The notes beneath the pieces were generated by a model that worked only from the letters and a program-made list of their open reading frames with translations, had not been told where the DNA came from and made no database searches. This document shows, piece after piece, positions 10,666 to 19,841 of a DNA stretch of 64,000 nucleotides (its first letter is position 1; each line of letters opens with the position of its first letter). The stretch comes from Lachnospiraceae bacterium UBA1760 (GTDB lineage: Bacteria; Bacillota; Clostridia; Lachnospirales; Lachnospiraceae). The translations under genes were made by a program, and so were the position numbers. The DNA lies in assembly GCA_002314775.1 (NCBI GenBank), contig DCHE01000014.1, forward strand, positions 25,301 through 89,300. Reading direction: 5' to 3'.

Positions 10666-12396
10666 ATGGCAAAATGTATGAAGTGTGGCGCATCACTTGA
10701 TGATGGAGCTCAGTTTTGCTGGTCCTGCGGTACAAGTACCGCAGCTGGTTTTTTTAGTGTTGGAGGCGATTTGACAGGCTCCGGTAATAATAATACTCAG
10801 ATGCAGAGTCAGCAAGGCCAGCAGAATAGACAAGGACAGCAGAGTCAGTACAGCCAGCAGCAGAATAGACAAGGACAGCAGAGTCAGTACAGCCAGCAGC
10901 AGAATAGACAAGGACAGCAGAATCAGTATAATCAGCAGCAAAGTAGACAGGGTCAGGCTAGCCAGCAGGGACCACTAAGTCAGGCAATGCAAATACAGCA
11001 AGGTCAGATGCAGAATCAGCAAAGCATGCAGAATCAGCAAAGCATGCAGAATCAGCAGGGGATGCAAAATCAGATGGGTCAGAAGAACCAGCAGGGAATG
11101 CAAAATCAGATGAGCCGACAGGCTATGCAGATTCAAAACCAGCTTAATCAAAGTGCAAGAATGATGCAGGGCCAGCAGGGCATGAACCAGATGGGTCAGC
11201 AGAATCAGATGGGCATGCAGAACCAGAATATGCAGAATCGAATGGGCATGCAGAACCAGATGAATATGCAGAATCGAATGGGCCAGCAGGGCGTATATAA
11301 GCAGCCTAATAATAAAAACAACAATAATAAGAATATGATTCCAATCATTTTTGCTATTATCGTATCTTTAATTGTAATATCAGTCGGAGTTGTATTTGCA
11401 ATAAAGTACCTTGGCAAGGATAAAGACGAAACTACTACCAGTCAGGTTGCGGAGAATTCAACAGAGGGCGGAGAGGTTACTACTTTAAATCCTGAGGATG
11501 TACTTACAACCGAGGGTACTGGAGATGTAACCTTAGAAACAACAGAGGCTCCTACAGAGGCGACAACTGAATTGCCTAATGTTCAGATTTCTGAGGAAGT
11601 AACTGCGATAACATTTTATGATATCACCTTCTATGTGCCAAAGGATTATCTGACACTTGTAAGCCAGGATAAGGGCTCTTACAATGGAAAACAGTATATC
11701 TGCTTCAAACAGAAGAAATCAGAGAACGATTACGGTGGCACATTATTTACGATATATGCCAGTCCAAACGAGATGAATGATAATGATAACGCAGATTTAT
11801 ATTATCTTGGAAAGAGCAGTACCTATTACTATTATATGTCACATCCAACAGATGTTCAGTTCAACGATTCAGATGCTAATATAACGGCAGAGTATCAGGC
11901 TCTTTGGATAGAGAAGAGTGCTCTCATTTACAACATTGATAAGACTACTGGCGCGAACTATGGAGAAAACGGTGGTAGTAACGGCGGCTCAACCAGTGGA
12001 AACAGCGGTAGTAACGGCGGCTCAACCAGTGGAAACAGCGGAGGCTCAACTAGTGGAAACAGTGGTGGAAGCAGCGGTAACACAATACTATATCAGGATC
12101 AGTACATTTTCTGGGATAGCAATTCAAGGTATCTTACTTATGAGGAGGTTGCAAGAGTCTGCACAGATAAGTATACTGCAGATATTGCATTAAATGAGAT
12201 TTTTGCGAGACATCACAGAGAATTCAATAATGAGGATTTGCAGGCTTATTTTGATGCAACAGACTGGTATTCTAAAGGCGTATCGCCTGCGGAATTCAAT
12301 GATGATTATAAGAAAAAGGTATTCAATGATTATGAGAATAAGAATCTGGATGTAATTGTTCTGTATATGCAGGATAAGGGATGGAGAAAGAAATAA
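10666..12396 (+). CDS. membrane-anchored zinc-ribbon / Gln-rich repeat / YARHG-domain protein
   Basis: Function unknown; the architecture suggests a surface-exposed stress or envelope-sensing protein (inference). From the ATG at 10666 it has 576 residues: a double-CxxC zinc ribbon (CMKC...CWSC, 4-23), a Gln/Asn/Met-rich repeat region (~35-220), one membrane helix (IIFAIIVSLIVISVGVVFAI, ~230-250), a Thr/Glu-rich linker, a globular region, a GGS/TSGN linker (~430-465), and a C-terminal YARHG domain with LNEIFARHHREF. Here HH replaces the usual HG. An in-frame codon at 10603 would add 21 residues, but AGGAGGG (10651-10657) fits 10666. A 7-bp stem (GTCGCAG/CTGCGAC, 10594-10631) lies in the leader. 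Confidence 0.75.
   Translation: MAKCMKCGASLDDGAQFCWSCGTSTAAGFFSVGGDLTGSGNNNTQMQSQQGQQNRQGQQSQYSQQQNRQGQQSQYSQQQNRQGQQNQYNQQQSRQGQASQQGPLSQAMQIQQGQMQNQQSMQNQQSMQNQQGMQNQMGQKNQQGMQNQMSRQAMQIQNQLNQSARMMQGQQGMNQMGQQNQMGMQNQNMQNRMGMQNQMNMQNRMGQQGVYKQPNNKNNNNKNMIPIIFAIIVSLIVISVGVVFAIKYLGKDKDETTTSQVAENSTEGGEVTTLNPEDVLTTEGTGDVTLETTEAPTEATTELPNVQISEEVTAITFYDITFYVPKDYLTLVSQDKGSYNGKQYICFKQKKSENDYGGTLFTIYASPNEMNDNDNADLYYLGKSSTYYYYMSHPTDVQFNDSDANITAEYQALWIEKSALIYNIDKTTGANYGENGGSNGGSTSGNSGSNGGSTSGNSGGSTSGNSGGSSGNTILYQDQYIFWDSNSRYLTYEEVARVCTDKYTADIALNEIFARHHREFNNEDLQAYFDATDWYSKGVSPAEFNDDYKKKVFNDYENKNLDVIVLYMQDKGWRKK
10822..10938 (+). repeat. 39-bp tandem repeat, about three copies, inside the zinc-ribbon/YARHG gene
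   Basis: Copies at 10822-10860 and 10861-10899 are near identical (13 codons, QNRQGQQSQYSQQ). A third, diverged copy is at 10900-10938. Further shorter MQNQQ-type units follow to ~11290. Recent copies suggest copy-number change by replication slippage. Confidence 0.85.
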
Positions 12397-12430
12397 TAAG
12401 ATAGCAGGCTTAGGATATGTCAAAAACCGG

Positions 12431-12460
12431 TTGACAACAGAAGCTTTAGCATGCTAAACT
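12431..12460 (+). promoter_or_regulatory. promoter of the trp T-box transcript
   Basis: TTGACA (12431-12436) is an exact consensus -35. After 18 bases comes TAAACT (12455-12460), preceded by a TG extended element. Transcription should start near 12467, just ahead of the T-box. Confidence 0.75.
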
Positions 12461-12466
12461 TACCAC

Positions 12467-12757
12467 AGTAAAATTTTATATGATTAAACCGTTGAAGTGG
12501 AGAAAAGGTGAAAGATGTGCTTACAGAGAGCATGCCATAGCTGAGAGGCAGCAGTAACAATTCATTGCCAATGGACCACCGAGGGCGCGGTCAAAAGATA
12601 TATTAATATATCCTAGTACTCTGCGACGTTAGCGTGCGTTAATCGCATGGAATGTGATTGCATTCTACTGAGTGGCGGCATAAACGCAATTAAGGTGGCA
12701 CCGCGAAATTGATTTTTCGTCCTTAATCTGGTCTAGGACCAGATTAGGGACTTTTTA
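12467..12757 (+). promoter_or_regulatory. T-box riboswitch (Trp-specific) upstream of trpE
   Basis: The conserved T-box sequence AAGGTGGCACCGCG is at 12692-12705. The leader has the usual GAGAGC and GCTGAGAG elements and an AGTAAC box. Candidate specifier TGG (12572-12574), followed by ACC, reads tryptophan and fits the genes downstream. The terminator is GTCCTTAATCTGGTC (12719-12733) / GACCAGATTAGGGAC (12737-12751), then TTTTT. Uncharged tRNA-Trp would stabilise the antiterminator and let trpEGC be transcribed when tryptophan is scarce. The family assignment is certain; the specifier codon is read by eye. Confidence 0.92.
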
Positions 12758-12784
12758 TTTTGTGTATTTAAACAGGAGGTAATA

Positions 12785-14272
12785 ATGATTACTAAATATG
12801 AAGATTTAAAGAAAATAGCAGCAGGATATAAGGTGGTACCAGTTGCCAAGGATATGCTATCAGACATTACTACACCAATAGAGGTGCTGAGAAGACTTAG
12901 AAAGATAAGTAAGCAGGCATATATACTTGAGAGTGTTACCAGCCAGGCCTACTGGGGCAGGTATACATTTCTTGGATATAATCCAAAGCTTGAGGTCAGC
13001 TGTACAAACGGCAAGCTTAAGGTGGTTGACCTTGTAAATGATTCTGTAAATTATTATGAGGTTGGCGTAGGAAAGGAATTCAAAACTCCGGGAGAATACA
13101 TCAGAACGATAGTCGATGAGTATAAAACACCTTCCATCGAAGGACTTCCAAGCTTTACCGGCGGTTTAGTTGGATATTTTTCATACGATTATATTAAGTA
13201 CAGTGAGCCAAAGCTTAATCTTGATGCAACAGATGAGGATGGCTTCAGGGATATGGACCTTATGCTTTTCGATAAGGTTATAGCATTTGACAATGTAATG
13301 CAGAAGATAATACTCATAACAAACATTAAGACCGACAACCTTGAGGAAGGATATGCAAGAGCACTCTCAGAGCTTGACGAGATGGAAAATCTGGTTGCAA
13401 ATGGCGAGAAGGAGATTACTCCAAAGGGTAAGCTTCTCTCTGACTTCAGACCATTATTCAACAAGGAACAGTACTGCGAGATGGTTGAGAAGGCAAGACA
13501 TTACATCTATGAGGGTGATATCTTCCAGGTAGTTCTTTCAAACAGGCTTGAGGCTGACTTCGCAGGAAGCTTACTTGACTGCTACAGACAGCTTAGAGCA
13601 GAGAATCCTTCGCCATATATGTTTTATTTTAGCAGTGATGATATTGAGATCGCAGGTGCATCACCAGAGACATTAGTTAAGCTTGATAAGAGCGAGCTGT
13701 ATACATTTCCACTTGCAGGAACCAGACCTAGAGGAAAGAATCCTGACGAGGATAAAAAGCTCGAGGAGGGACTTCTTCAGGATGAGAAGGAGCTTGCAGA
13801 GCACAATATGCTTGTTGACCTTGGAAGAAATGATTTAGGTAAGATCAGTAAGTTCGGCAGTGTTGAGGTATTAAAGTATATGTCGATTGAGAGATACTCT
13901 CATGTAATGCACATCGGCTCAACAGTAAGGGGAATAATCGACGACACAAAGTACGATGCATTGTCCGCAGTTTCAGCTGTACTGCCAGCAGGAACACTTT
14001 CGGGAGCACCAAAGATTAGAGCCTGTGAGATAATAAATGAGCTCGAGAACAATAAGCGTGGCGTTTACGGCGGTGCAATTGGATACATCGATTTCAAGGG
14101 AAATCTTGACACCTGTATCGCAATAAGACTTGCCTTCAAGAAAAATGGCAAGGTCTTTGTCAGATCGGGAGCAGGAATCGTTGCAGATTCAGTGCCTGAG
14201 AAGGAGTATCAGGAATGTATTAACAAGGCTAAGGCAGTTGTAAATGCTCTTTGCGCTGCTGACAGAAGCTAA
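12785..14272 (+). CDS. trpE: anthranilate synthase component I
   Basis: TrpE makes anthranilate from chorismate with ammonia supplied by TrpG, the first step of tryptophan synthesis. The 495-residue protein has the N-terminal regulatory region (LLESVTS-like segment, here YILESVTSQAYWGRYTFLG near 45-65). The C-terminal chorismate-binding domain carries FPLAGTRPRG, ELAEHNMLVDLGRND, LPAGTLSGAPKIRACEII and FVRSGAGIVADS. AGGAGGT is 5 bases before the ATG. The preceding Trp T-box strengthens assignment to TrpE over the related PabB. trpG follows 32 bases downstream. Confidence 0.95.
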   Translation: MITKYEDLKKIAAGYKVVPVAKDMLSDITTPIEVLRRLRKISKQAYILESVTSQAYWGRYTFLGYNPKLEVSCTNGKLKVVDLVNDSVNYYEVGVGKEFKTPGEYIRTIVDEYKTPSIEGLPSFTGGLVGYFSYDYIKYSEPKLNLDATDEDGFRDMDLMLFDKVIAFDNVMQKIILITNIKTDNLEEGYARALSELDEMENLVANGEKEITPKGKLLSDFRPLFNKEQYCEMVEKARHYIYEGDIFQVVLSNRLEADFAGSLLDCYRQLRAENPSPYMFYFSSDDIEIAGASPETLVKLDKSELYTFPLAGTRPRGKNPDEDKKLEEGLLQDEKELAEHNMLVDLGRNDLGKISKFGSVEVLKYMSIERYSHVMHIGSTVRGIIDDTKYDALSAVSAVLPAGTLSGAPKIRACEIINELENNKRGVYGGAIGYIDFKGNLDTCIAIRLAFKKNGKVFVRSGAGIVADSVPEKEYQECINKAKAVVNALCAADRS

Positions 14273-14304
14273 CATTTTGAATAGTATAAAGGAGGCAGCT
14301 TCAG

Positions 14305-14871
14305 ATGATATTACTTATAGATAATTACGACAGTTTTTCCTACAATCTGTTCCAGCTTGTGGGTACAATAAATCCAGATATAAAGGTTATTAGAAATGAC
14401 GAGCTCAGTGTAAAGGAGATAGAGGAGCTAAAACCTACACATATTATCCTTTCTCCTGGTCCGGGAAAGCCATCTGATTCAGGTGTTTGTGAGGATGTAA
14501 TTAGAGAGCTCGGTGGAAAAATTCCAATTCTTGGAGTATGTCTTGGACATCAGGCAATCTGTGAGGTCTACGGTGCAAATGTAACCTATGCAGAAAAGCT
14601 TATGCATGGCAAGCAGTCAGACTGCAAAATAGATAATACCGTGGAAATCTTTAAGGGACTTCCAGAGAATATAAAGGTTGCAAGATATCATTCACTTGCA
14701 GCAGCAAAGGACAGCATTCCTGATTGCTTAAAGGTGATAGGAGCTACAGAGGCTGGAGATATTATGGCAGTTAAGCATAAGGAGTATGAGGTTTACGGAC
14801 TTCAGTTCCATCCAGAATCAATACTCACCCCACTTGGAATGGATATACTTAAGAACTTCTTTGGAGAGTAA
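14305..14871 (+). CDS. trpG: anthranilate synthase component II (glutamine amidotransferase)
   Basis: Supplies ammonia from glutamine to TrpE. The 188-residue class I amidotransferase has the oxyanion segment SPGPGKPSDSG (~51-61), nucleophile cysteine in GVCLGHQAI (~78), and the His-Glu pair in FHPESILT (~168). It lacks any fused phosphoribosyltransferase domain. AAGGAGG precedes the start. In low-GC Gram-positives this subunit can be shared with PabB; the T-box operon points to tryptophan here. Confidence 0.93.
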   Translation: MILLIDNYDSFSYNLFQLVGTINPDIKVIRNDELSVKEIEELKPTHIILSPGPGKPSDSGVCEDVIRELGGKIPILGVCLGHQAICEVYGANVTYAEKLMHGKQSDCKIDNTVEIFKGLPENIKVARYHSLAAAKDSIPDCLKVIGATEAGDIMAVKHKEYEVYGLQFHPESILTPLGMDILKNFFGE

Positions 14872-14920
14872 GAGTATAGTAGGAGCTGCATAATGGTAGC
14901 AGGACAAGGAGCGTAGAAAT

Positions 14921-15703
14921 ATGATATTAGATGAAATAGCAGAAAAAACAAGAGAGCGTGTAGCTATCTCAAAGGAAAAGATTAGCCAGGACGAGATGGA
15001 GAAGATGGCAAGGGCACTTCCTGTAAGTGATGATTTTCCTTTTGAAAAGGCACTTAAAAAACCGGGGATGTCATTTATCTGTGAGGTAAAGAAGGGCTCT
15101 CCTTCTAAGGGAATAATAGCAGAGGACTTCCCTTATCTCGATATAGCTAAGGACTACGAGGCTGCAGGTGCAAGTGCAATAAGCTGTCTCACTGAGCCAT
15201 TTTACTTTAAGGGAAGCAATGACTACCTCAGAGAAATTGCTGAAAATGTAAGCATTCCGGTGCTTAGAAAGGACTTTACCGTTGATTCGTATATGATATA
15301 TGAGGCGAAAGTGCTCGGCGCCTCTGCAGTTCTTCTCATCTGTGCAATACTCACAGATGAGGAACTGAAAACCTTCAGGGAGATAGCGGAGAGTCTTGGA
15401 CTTTCAGCCCTGGTTGAGGCACATGATAAGACCGAGGTCTTGAGAGCAGTAAAGAGCGGTGCGAGAATAATCGGAGTTAACAATAGAGACCTACGAGACT
15501 TTACAGTAGATATCAACAACAGTATTAAGCTTAGACCTTCTATTCCAGAAGATGTAATCTATGTGTCTGAGAGTGGAATAAAGACAGCAGAGGATATCAA
15601 TAATCTGAGAGTAAACAAGGTTGACGCAGTTCTCATTGGAGAGACGCTGATGAGAAGCAGTAATAAGAAAGAAATGCTTGATGAACTGAGAGGCGAAGAG
15701 TAA
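14921..15703 (+). CDS. trpC: indole-3-glycerol-phosphate synthase
   Basis: Catalyses ring closure of CdRP to indole-3-glycerol phosphate. The 260-residue TIM barrel shows the conserved FICEVKKGSPSKG (~51-63, catalytic Glu and Lys), PVLRKDFTVDSYMIYEA, LVEAHD, GVNNRDLRDFTVD, and the phosphate-binding SESGIKTAED and LIGETLMRS. The gap to trpG is 49 bases, with an AAGGAGCG site. A terminator follows at 15742, so the operon stops here. trpD, trpF, trpB and trpA are not in this window. Confidence 0.95.
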   Translation: MILDEIAEKTRERVAISKEKISQDEMEKMARALPVSDDFPFEKALKKPGMSFICEVKKGSPSKGIIAEDFPYLDIAKDYEAAGASAISCLTEPFYFKGSNDYLREIAENVSIPVLRKDFTVDSYMIYEAKVLGASAVLLICAILTDEELKTFREIAESLGLSALVEAHDKTEVLRAVKSGARIIGVNNRDLRDFTVDINNSIKLRPSIPEDVIYVSESGIKTAEDINNLRVNKVDAVLIGETLMRSSNKKEMLDELRGEE

Positions 15704-15741
15704 ATCATTTCTTTATCATTTTCAGACAGATATATAATAAC

Positions 15742-15774
15742 AAAAAACCTCGGAACTAGTCTCCGAGGTCTTTT
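15742..15774 (+). terminator. terminator of the trpEGC operon
   Basis: ACCTCGGA (15747-15754) / TCCGAGGT (15762-15769) followed by CTTTTG, with an A-tract in front. It ends the trp transcript. Confidence 0.85.
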
Positions 15775-15781
15775 GTTGGGG

Positions 15782-15820
15782 ATAAAAAAGCTCGCAAAGT
15801 GTAAAGCACTTCGCGAGCTT
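15782..15820 (-). terminator. terminator of the M23 peptidase gene
   Basis: AAGCTCGC (15788-15795) / GCGAGCTT (15813-15820) with an inner AAGTG/CACTT pairing. Read on the minus strand the stem is followed by a run of T (complement of 15784-15789). It faces the trp terminator between converging genes. Confidence 0.8.
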
Positions 15821-15848
15821 AAATTTATATACTAATTAAATAATCTAA

Positions 15849-17120
15849 TTAAAGATATTTTCTTGGATCAACGTAGGTTCCGTTGATACGAACACTAAAG
15901 TGTAAGTGAGGTCCGGTAGATACTCCTGAGTTACCTGAATATGCGATAACGTCACCCTTTGAAACACTCTGTCCAACCTTACAGTTATAACCAGATAAGT
16001 GGTAGTAGAGAGTTGTCATACCATTACCATGAGAAACGATAACTGCATTACCAGCAGAGCCGTTGTAGCCTGTAAATATTACAGTACCAGAGTCTGCAGC
16101 AATTACCTTACTTCCGTATGCACAAGGAATATCAATTCCCTTATGATATGAACTTGCACCAGCAGTAGGAGCCTTTCTGTTACCAAATCCAGAAGAAATT
16201 CTTGTGCTTGCTGGCATTGGCCATTTCAACTGGCCAGTTCCCTTAACTGTTCCAGAGGAAGTTGATGTGGTAGTAGTAGTAGTAGTGCCATTCTTTTTTG
16301 CAGCGGCAGCGGCGGCAGCGGCGGCAGCGGCCTTCTTTCTGGCCTCTTCCTCACGTCTCTTTCTTTCCTCCTCAGCCTTTTTCTCAAGAGCAGCAATCTT
16401 ATTATCTCTTTCCTGCTCCTCAGCCTGAAGTCTTGAAATCTGAGTCTTCTCATCCTTGATAGAAGCGTTGTAAGCAGCAACCTTTTCTTCCTTGCTCTCC
16501 ATAATAACCTGAAGTGCATCCTGCTCAGCCTCAGCCTGTACCATAAGCTCTGTGAGAGATGAGTATTCGTTCTGAAGCTCAGTCTCGTAATTTAAGTGCT
16601 CGAGCTTAATGCTTAAAAACTGCTCAAGCTGTGACTTATCGTAATCAGAAATCTGCTCAAGGTACTCAGCCTGATTAGTAATATCACTGAATTCAGAAAC
16701 TGCCATAAGAGCATCGATATAAGCGATATCACCATTCTCGTAAGCGTACTGAATACGCTGCTTCATATTGTTATACTGATTCTTCTCTCTCGCCTGAGTA
16801 GTAGAAATATTGACCTCAGTAACAGAAATCTTAGCCTGAGTTTCGTTCTTCTGTGAATTAAGATCATTGATCTTTGCTGTATATTCATTAATCTGACCAT
16901 CAAGAATCTCGATATCAGCTAAAACATCGTTCTTCTGAGCGTTGAGCTGCTTGATTTTCTCTTGAGCTTCCTTTCTCTTAGCCTCAGACTCCTTGTTCTC
17001 CTTCTTTAATTCAGAGATAGACTCTTCAGCATTAACCTGATAGCCAGGAATATTTATTGAAAAAGACATTACAAGAGCTGTAGTTAATGCTGCAATTCTA
17101 AATCTTGTCTTACGTTTCAT
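15849..17120 (-). CDS. secreted M23 (LytM) peptidase with coiled-coil domain
   Basis: Probable cell-wall hydrolase or amidase activator of the EnvC/CwlK-like coiled-coil type. The 423-residue protein has a signal peptide (1-31), a long coiled coil (~33-263) of EnvC style, an Ala-rich run (264-274), a Thr/Ser-rich linker (~278-290), and a C-terminal LytM domain. All catalytic residues are present: zinc ligands H326 and D330 in YHKGID and H407 in HLHF, plus H374 and H405. It should therefore be an active peptidase rather than a degenerate activator. The start has GGAGG upstream on the minus strand. Single gene, terminator at 15782-15820. Confidence 0.9.
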   Translation of the reverse strand: MKRKTRFRIAALTTALVMSFSINIPGYQVNAEESISELKKENKESEAKRKEAQEKIKQLNAQKNDVLADIEILDGQINEYTAKINDLNSQKNETQAKISVTEVNISTTQAREKNQYNNMKQRIQYAYENGDIAYIDALMAVSEFSDITNQAEYLEQISDYDKSQLEQFLSIKLEHLNYETELQNEYSSLTELMVQAEAEQDALQVIMESKEEKVAAYNASIKDEKTQISRLQAEEQERDNKIAALEKKAEEERKRREEEARKKAAAAAAAAAAAKKNGTTTTTTTSTSSGTVKGTGQLKWPMPASTRISSGFGNRKAPTAGASSYHKGIDIPCAYGSKVIAADSGTVIFTGYNGSAGNAVIVSHGNGMTTLYYHLSGYNCKVGQSVSKGDVIAYSGNSGVSTGPHLHFSVRINGTYVDPRKYL

Positions 17121-17379
17121 AAAAATCCTCCTTGTTGATAAGTTGACATATCAAACCTATTATGTGTCTTACGTCATTATACAATACAAATGTTAAAAAA
17201 TAAAGTCAAAAATCAACATTTTTGTAACAATTTTGTAAAATTTAAGAAAAATTCATAAAAAATTCATATTTTACCAGTCTGACAGAACATAGAATTGTTA
17301 ACAGTATTTGACTTTTAATTAACTGGTTTTTAGTGTAGAATTATCTTATAAAATACGTGAATTTATGAAAGGAAGAGCT
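17121..17379. other. AT-rich divergent intergenic region
   Basis: The 259 bases between the M23 peptidase (minus) and the ABC ATPase (plus) are very AT-rich, with short reiterations such as TTTTGTAA (twice) and AATTCATA (twice) near 17220-17265. It must hold both promoters; no box is clear enough to mark. Confidence 0.4.
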
Positions 17380-18108
17380 ATGATACAGATTAACAATTTA
17401 CGAAAGACCTTTCATGGTGGTAAGGTCGCTGTTGATGACCTTAGCTTTGCTGTAAATGATGGCGAGATAGTTGGCTTCATCGGCCCAAATGGGGCTGGAA
17501 AAACTACAACTATTAAGATGATGACTGGAATCCTAAAGCCAGACTCAGGAGTAATTAAGGTAAATGATGTGGATATCAGCAAGAATCCTATCGAGGCCAA
17601 GAAAATCATAGGATATATCGCAGACAGCCCGGATATGTTTTTGAAGCTTACAGGAATGGAATTCATCCAGTTTATATCAGATGTTTACAATGTTCCAGTT
17701 TCTGAAAGAGCTGCAAGAATTGAGGAATTTACAAAGAAGTTTGATTTGGAGGATATTCTTTCTGACAAAATGCAGAGCTATTCACATGGAACAAGGCAGA
17801 AGCTGCAGATTATCGCTGCTTTAGTCCATGCTCCAGCGGTGTGGATATTGGACGAGCCGCTCACTGGACTTGATCCGAAGTCTGCCTACAATCTTAAGGC
17901 TATGATGCGTGAGCATGCAGATAAGGGAAACAGCGTACTTTTCTCCACCCATGTACTTGAGGTGGCCGAGAAGCTTTGCGATAAGGTTATCATTATTACT
18001 CATGGTCATGACATTTTTTACGGAACTCTTGACGAACTTACCGCAAAATACCCTGGTAAGGATCTTGAACAAATCTTTTTGGAGTTGACAGGTGATGAAA
18101 AGTTATAA
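17380..18108 (+). CDS. ABC transporter ATP-binding protein (ABC-2 exporter type)
   Basis: ATPase subunit of a two-gene exporter; substrate unknown. From ATG 17380 it has 242 residues: Walker A GPNGAGKT (~36), a degenerate signature YSHGTRQKL, Walker B VWILDEPLTGLD, and an H-loop FSTHVLEVAE. The first possible ATG at 17365 would overlap the AAAGGAAG site (17368-17375) that fits 17380. The next gene starts inside its last codons, so the two are translationally coupled. Confidence 0.9.
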   Translation: MIQINNLRKTFHGGKVAVDDLSFAVNDGEIVGFIGPNGAGKTTTIKMMTGILKPDSGVIKVNDVDISKNPIEAKKIIGYIADSPDMFLKLTGMEFIQFISDVYNVPVSERAARIEEFTKKFDLEDILSDKMQSYSHGTRQKLQIIAALVHAPAVWILDEPLTGLDPKSAYNLKAMMREHADKGNSVLFSTHVLEVAEKLCDKVIIITHGHDIFYGTLDELTAKYPGKDLEQIFLELTGDEKL

Positions 18109-19759
18109 AAGTCTTGTAAAAGTATTTAACAAAGCAACCTCGATGGACAAACCGAAGGATAAGGCAACCAAGGTAAAGATTATTGTACTTACAATTTTTG
18201 CAGTTTTTTGCATTATGTTACCAGTTACCGTTGGGTGCGGACTTTTAGTTAAGCTTGCAACAGATTCACTTGCAGGAAGCGGTCACGAGAGCTTTGGATT
18301 ATATCTTATGTTTGCATTCATCCTGCTATTTACAATAGTATTTGGAATGAATGTCATTTTTAATGAGCTGTATTTCTCAAATGATATTGAGTATCTTCTG
18401 CCACTGCCACTGAGAGGCTACGAAATTGCGTTGGCAAAGTTCACCTCAGTTTTCAGAGCGGAGAATTTTATGCAGTTTCTTCTGGTATTTGCGTGCATTT
18501 TAGGCTATGGGATAGCATCTGGCATGGGAATACTAAGGTGGATATTTGCGCTTGTTGGAGGCTTTCTGCTTCCAATTGTCCCTATGGGATACTGCGCGAT
18601 TATTGGAATTCTGATAATGAGCTTCACTGGAATTATCAAAAATAAGGATACAATAAGAAGAATATCGGTAGTAATTATGCTACTTCTTCTTATCGCGATG
18701 GCTGCAACCCTCGGCTCCGTAAAGGATGCGGACCTTGAGGCATTTATCTTAAATGTTGCCCAGGGCGAGCTGCCATTTGTAAAGGCAATCAAGGTGCTTT
18801 TTCCACAGCTTGGTATGCTGATTAAGGCAGTGGGTGAAGGGGATGTATTACAGTTTATCTTCTTCCTTCTTTACAATGCTGTGATTGTGGTAATTTTCGC
18901 AGGTGTTTCAGAACTTCTGTATGTAAAGTCTGTAACAGGACTTTCAAATGAAAGCGGAAAGAAGAAGGCAGCTAAGAAGGATGTTTCGGCAGAGTGTAAA
19001 AAGACTGCTCCTATGCTTGCGTATATGCGAAAGGACTTCAGAATGCTTATGAGAACTCCTGTCTTTTTCACGAACTGTATCGGAATAAGCTTTATTTGGC
19101 CACTATTCGTGTTTATCGCGGCAAAGATAAAGGATGTTGATATGTCAGTGTCTGCGGTCAGGGAACTTTACAAAGGTAGTGAGATGTTTCCGGGAATTCT
19201 TCTTATATTTGTAACAGCTATTACTATAATCATGACAGCGATGAACTCTCTTGGTTCAAATGCATTTTCAAGAGAGGGAAAGAAATTTGACTTTATTAAG
19301 TATATTCCAGTTCCTGTAAAGGATCAGTGGAATGCCAAGGCACTTCTCAGCATACTTATTAGTACATTTAGCGTCGTGCTTTATGTGATAGTATTTGGAA
19401 TATATGCTGCGGTTCCGATTTTGCATATTCTGATATTTGTGGTTCTTTCATTGCTTGCGTCAGTGATGGTTACATATCTTGGCATGATAATGGACTCAAT
19501 GAGACCGAAGCTTGTGTGGGATGATGAGCTTTCAGCTCTTAGAGAAAATGAAAACACATTTTTCAGTATGGCACTTGCAATAGGAATAGCCGCATTAATC
19601 GGAGGTGTTCAGTTTGTACTATATAAGGTATGCGGCCTGGGAGTTCCACTTACAGGACTAGTCACAGCACTAATACTTTTAGCCTGTGACGCACTGCTTT
19701 ACCATAGAGCAATGACTAAGGGTATAGAGAACATTCTTAATTTCGAGGATATGTCATAA
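18095..19759 (+). CDS. ABC exporter permease, multi-pass
   Basis: Membrane partner of the preceding ATPase. About 554 residues, with roughly twelve hydrophobic segments in two groups (about 35-280 and 325-545) separated by a Lys-rich loop SGKKKAAKKD (~288). No soluble binding protein is nearby, which fits an exporter. GTG 18092 is directly before ATG 18095; the ATG fits GGAG at 18081-18084 better. It overlaps the ATPase gene by 14 bases. No similarity strong enough to name a substrate. Confidence 0.85.
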   Translation: MKSYKSLVKVFNKATSMDKPKDKATKVKIIVLTIFAVFCIMLPVTVGCGLLVKLATDSLAGSGHESFGLYLMFAFILLFTIVFGMNVIFNELYFSNDIEYLLPLPLRGYEIALAKFTSVFRAENFMQFLLVFACILGYGIASGMGILRWIFALVGGFLLPIVPMGYCAIIGILIMSFTGIIKNKDTIRRISVVIMLLLLIAMAATLGSVKDADLEAFILNVAQGELPFVKAIKVLFPQLGMLIKAVGEGDVLQFIFFLLYNAVIVVIFAGVSELLYVKSVTGLSNESGKKKAAKKDVSAECKKTAPMLAYMRKDFRMLMRTPVFFTNCIGISFIWPLFVFIAAKIKDVDMSVSAVRELYKGSEMFPGILLIFVTAITIIMTAMNSLGSNAFSREGKKFDFIKYIPVPVKDQWNAKALLSILISTFSVVLYVIVFGIYAAVPILHILIFVVLSLLASVMVTYLGMIMDSMRPKLVWDDELSALRENENTFFSMALAIGIAALIGGVQFVLYKVCGLGVPLTGLVTALILLACDALLYHRAMTKGIENILNFEDMS

Positions 19760-19760
19760 A

Positions 19761-19795
19761 AATAAGCCGGCAGTTAGCCGGCTTATTCATTTTAT
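19761..19795. terminator. terminator between converging genes
   Basis: AATAAGCCGGC (19761-19771) / GCCGGCTTATT (19777-19787) with loop AGTTA, a perfect 11-bp stem that works on either strand. A second weak hairpin (CAAAGC/GCTTTG, ~19812-19835) precedes the end of the minus-strand gene. Confidence 0.8.
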
Positions 19796-19841
19796 AATAG
19801 CTCGAATAGTGCAAAGCATTTTTTAAGAGCTTTGTTATATT

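Noticed and set aside
10822..10938. CRISPR-like array in the Gln-rich gene
   Set aside because: The units are contiguous, in frame and without unique spacers; no cas gene is present.
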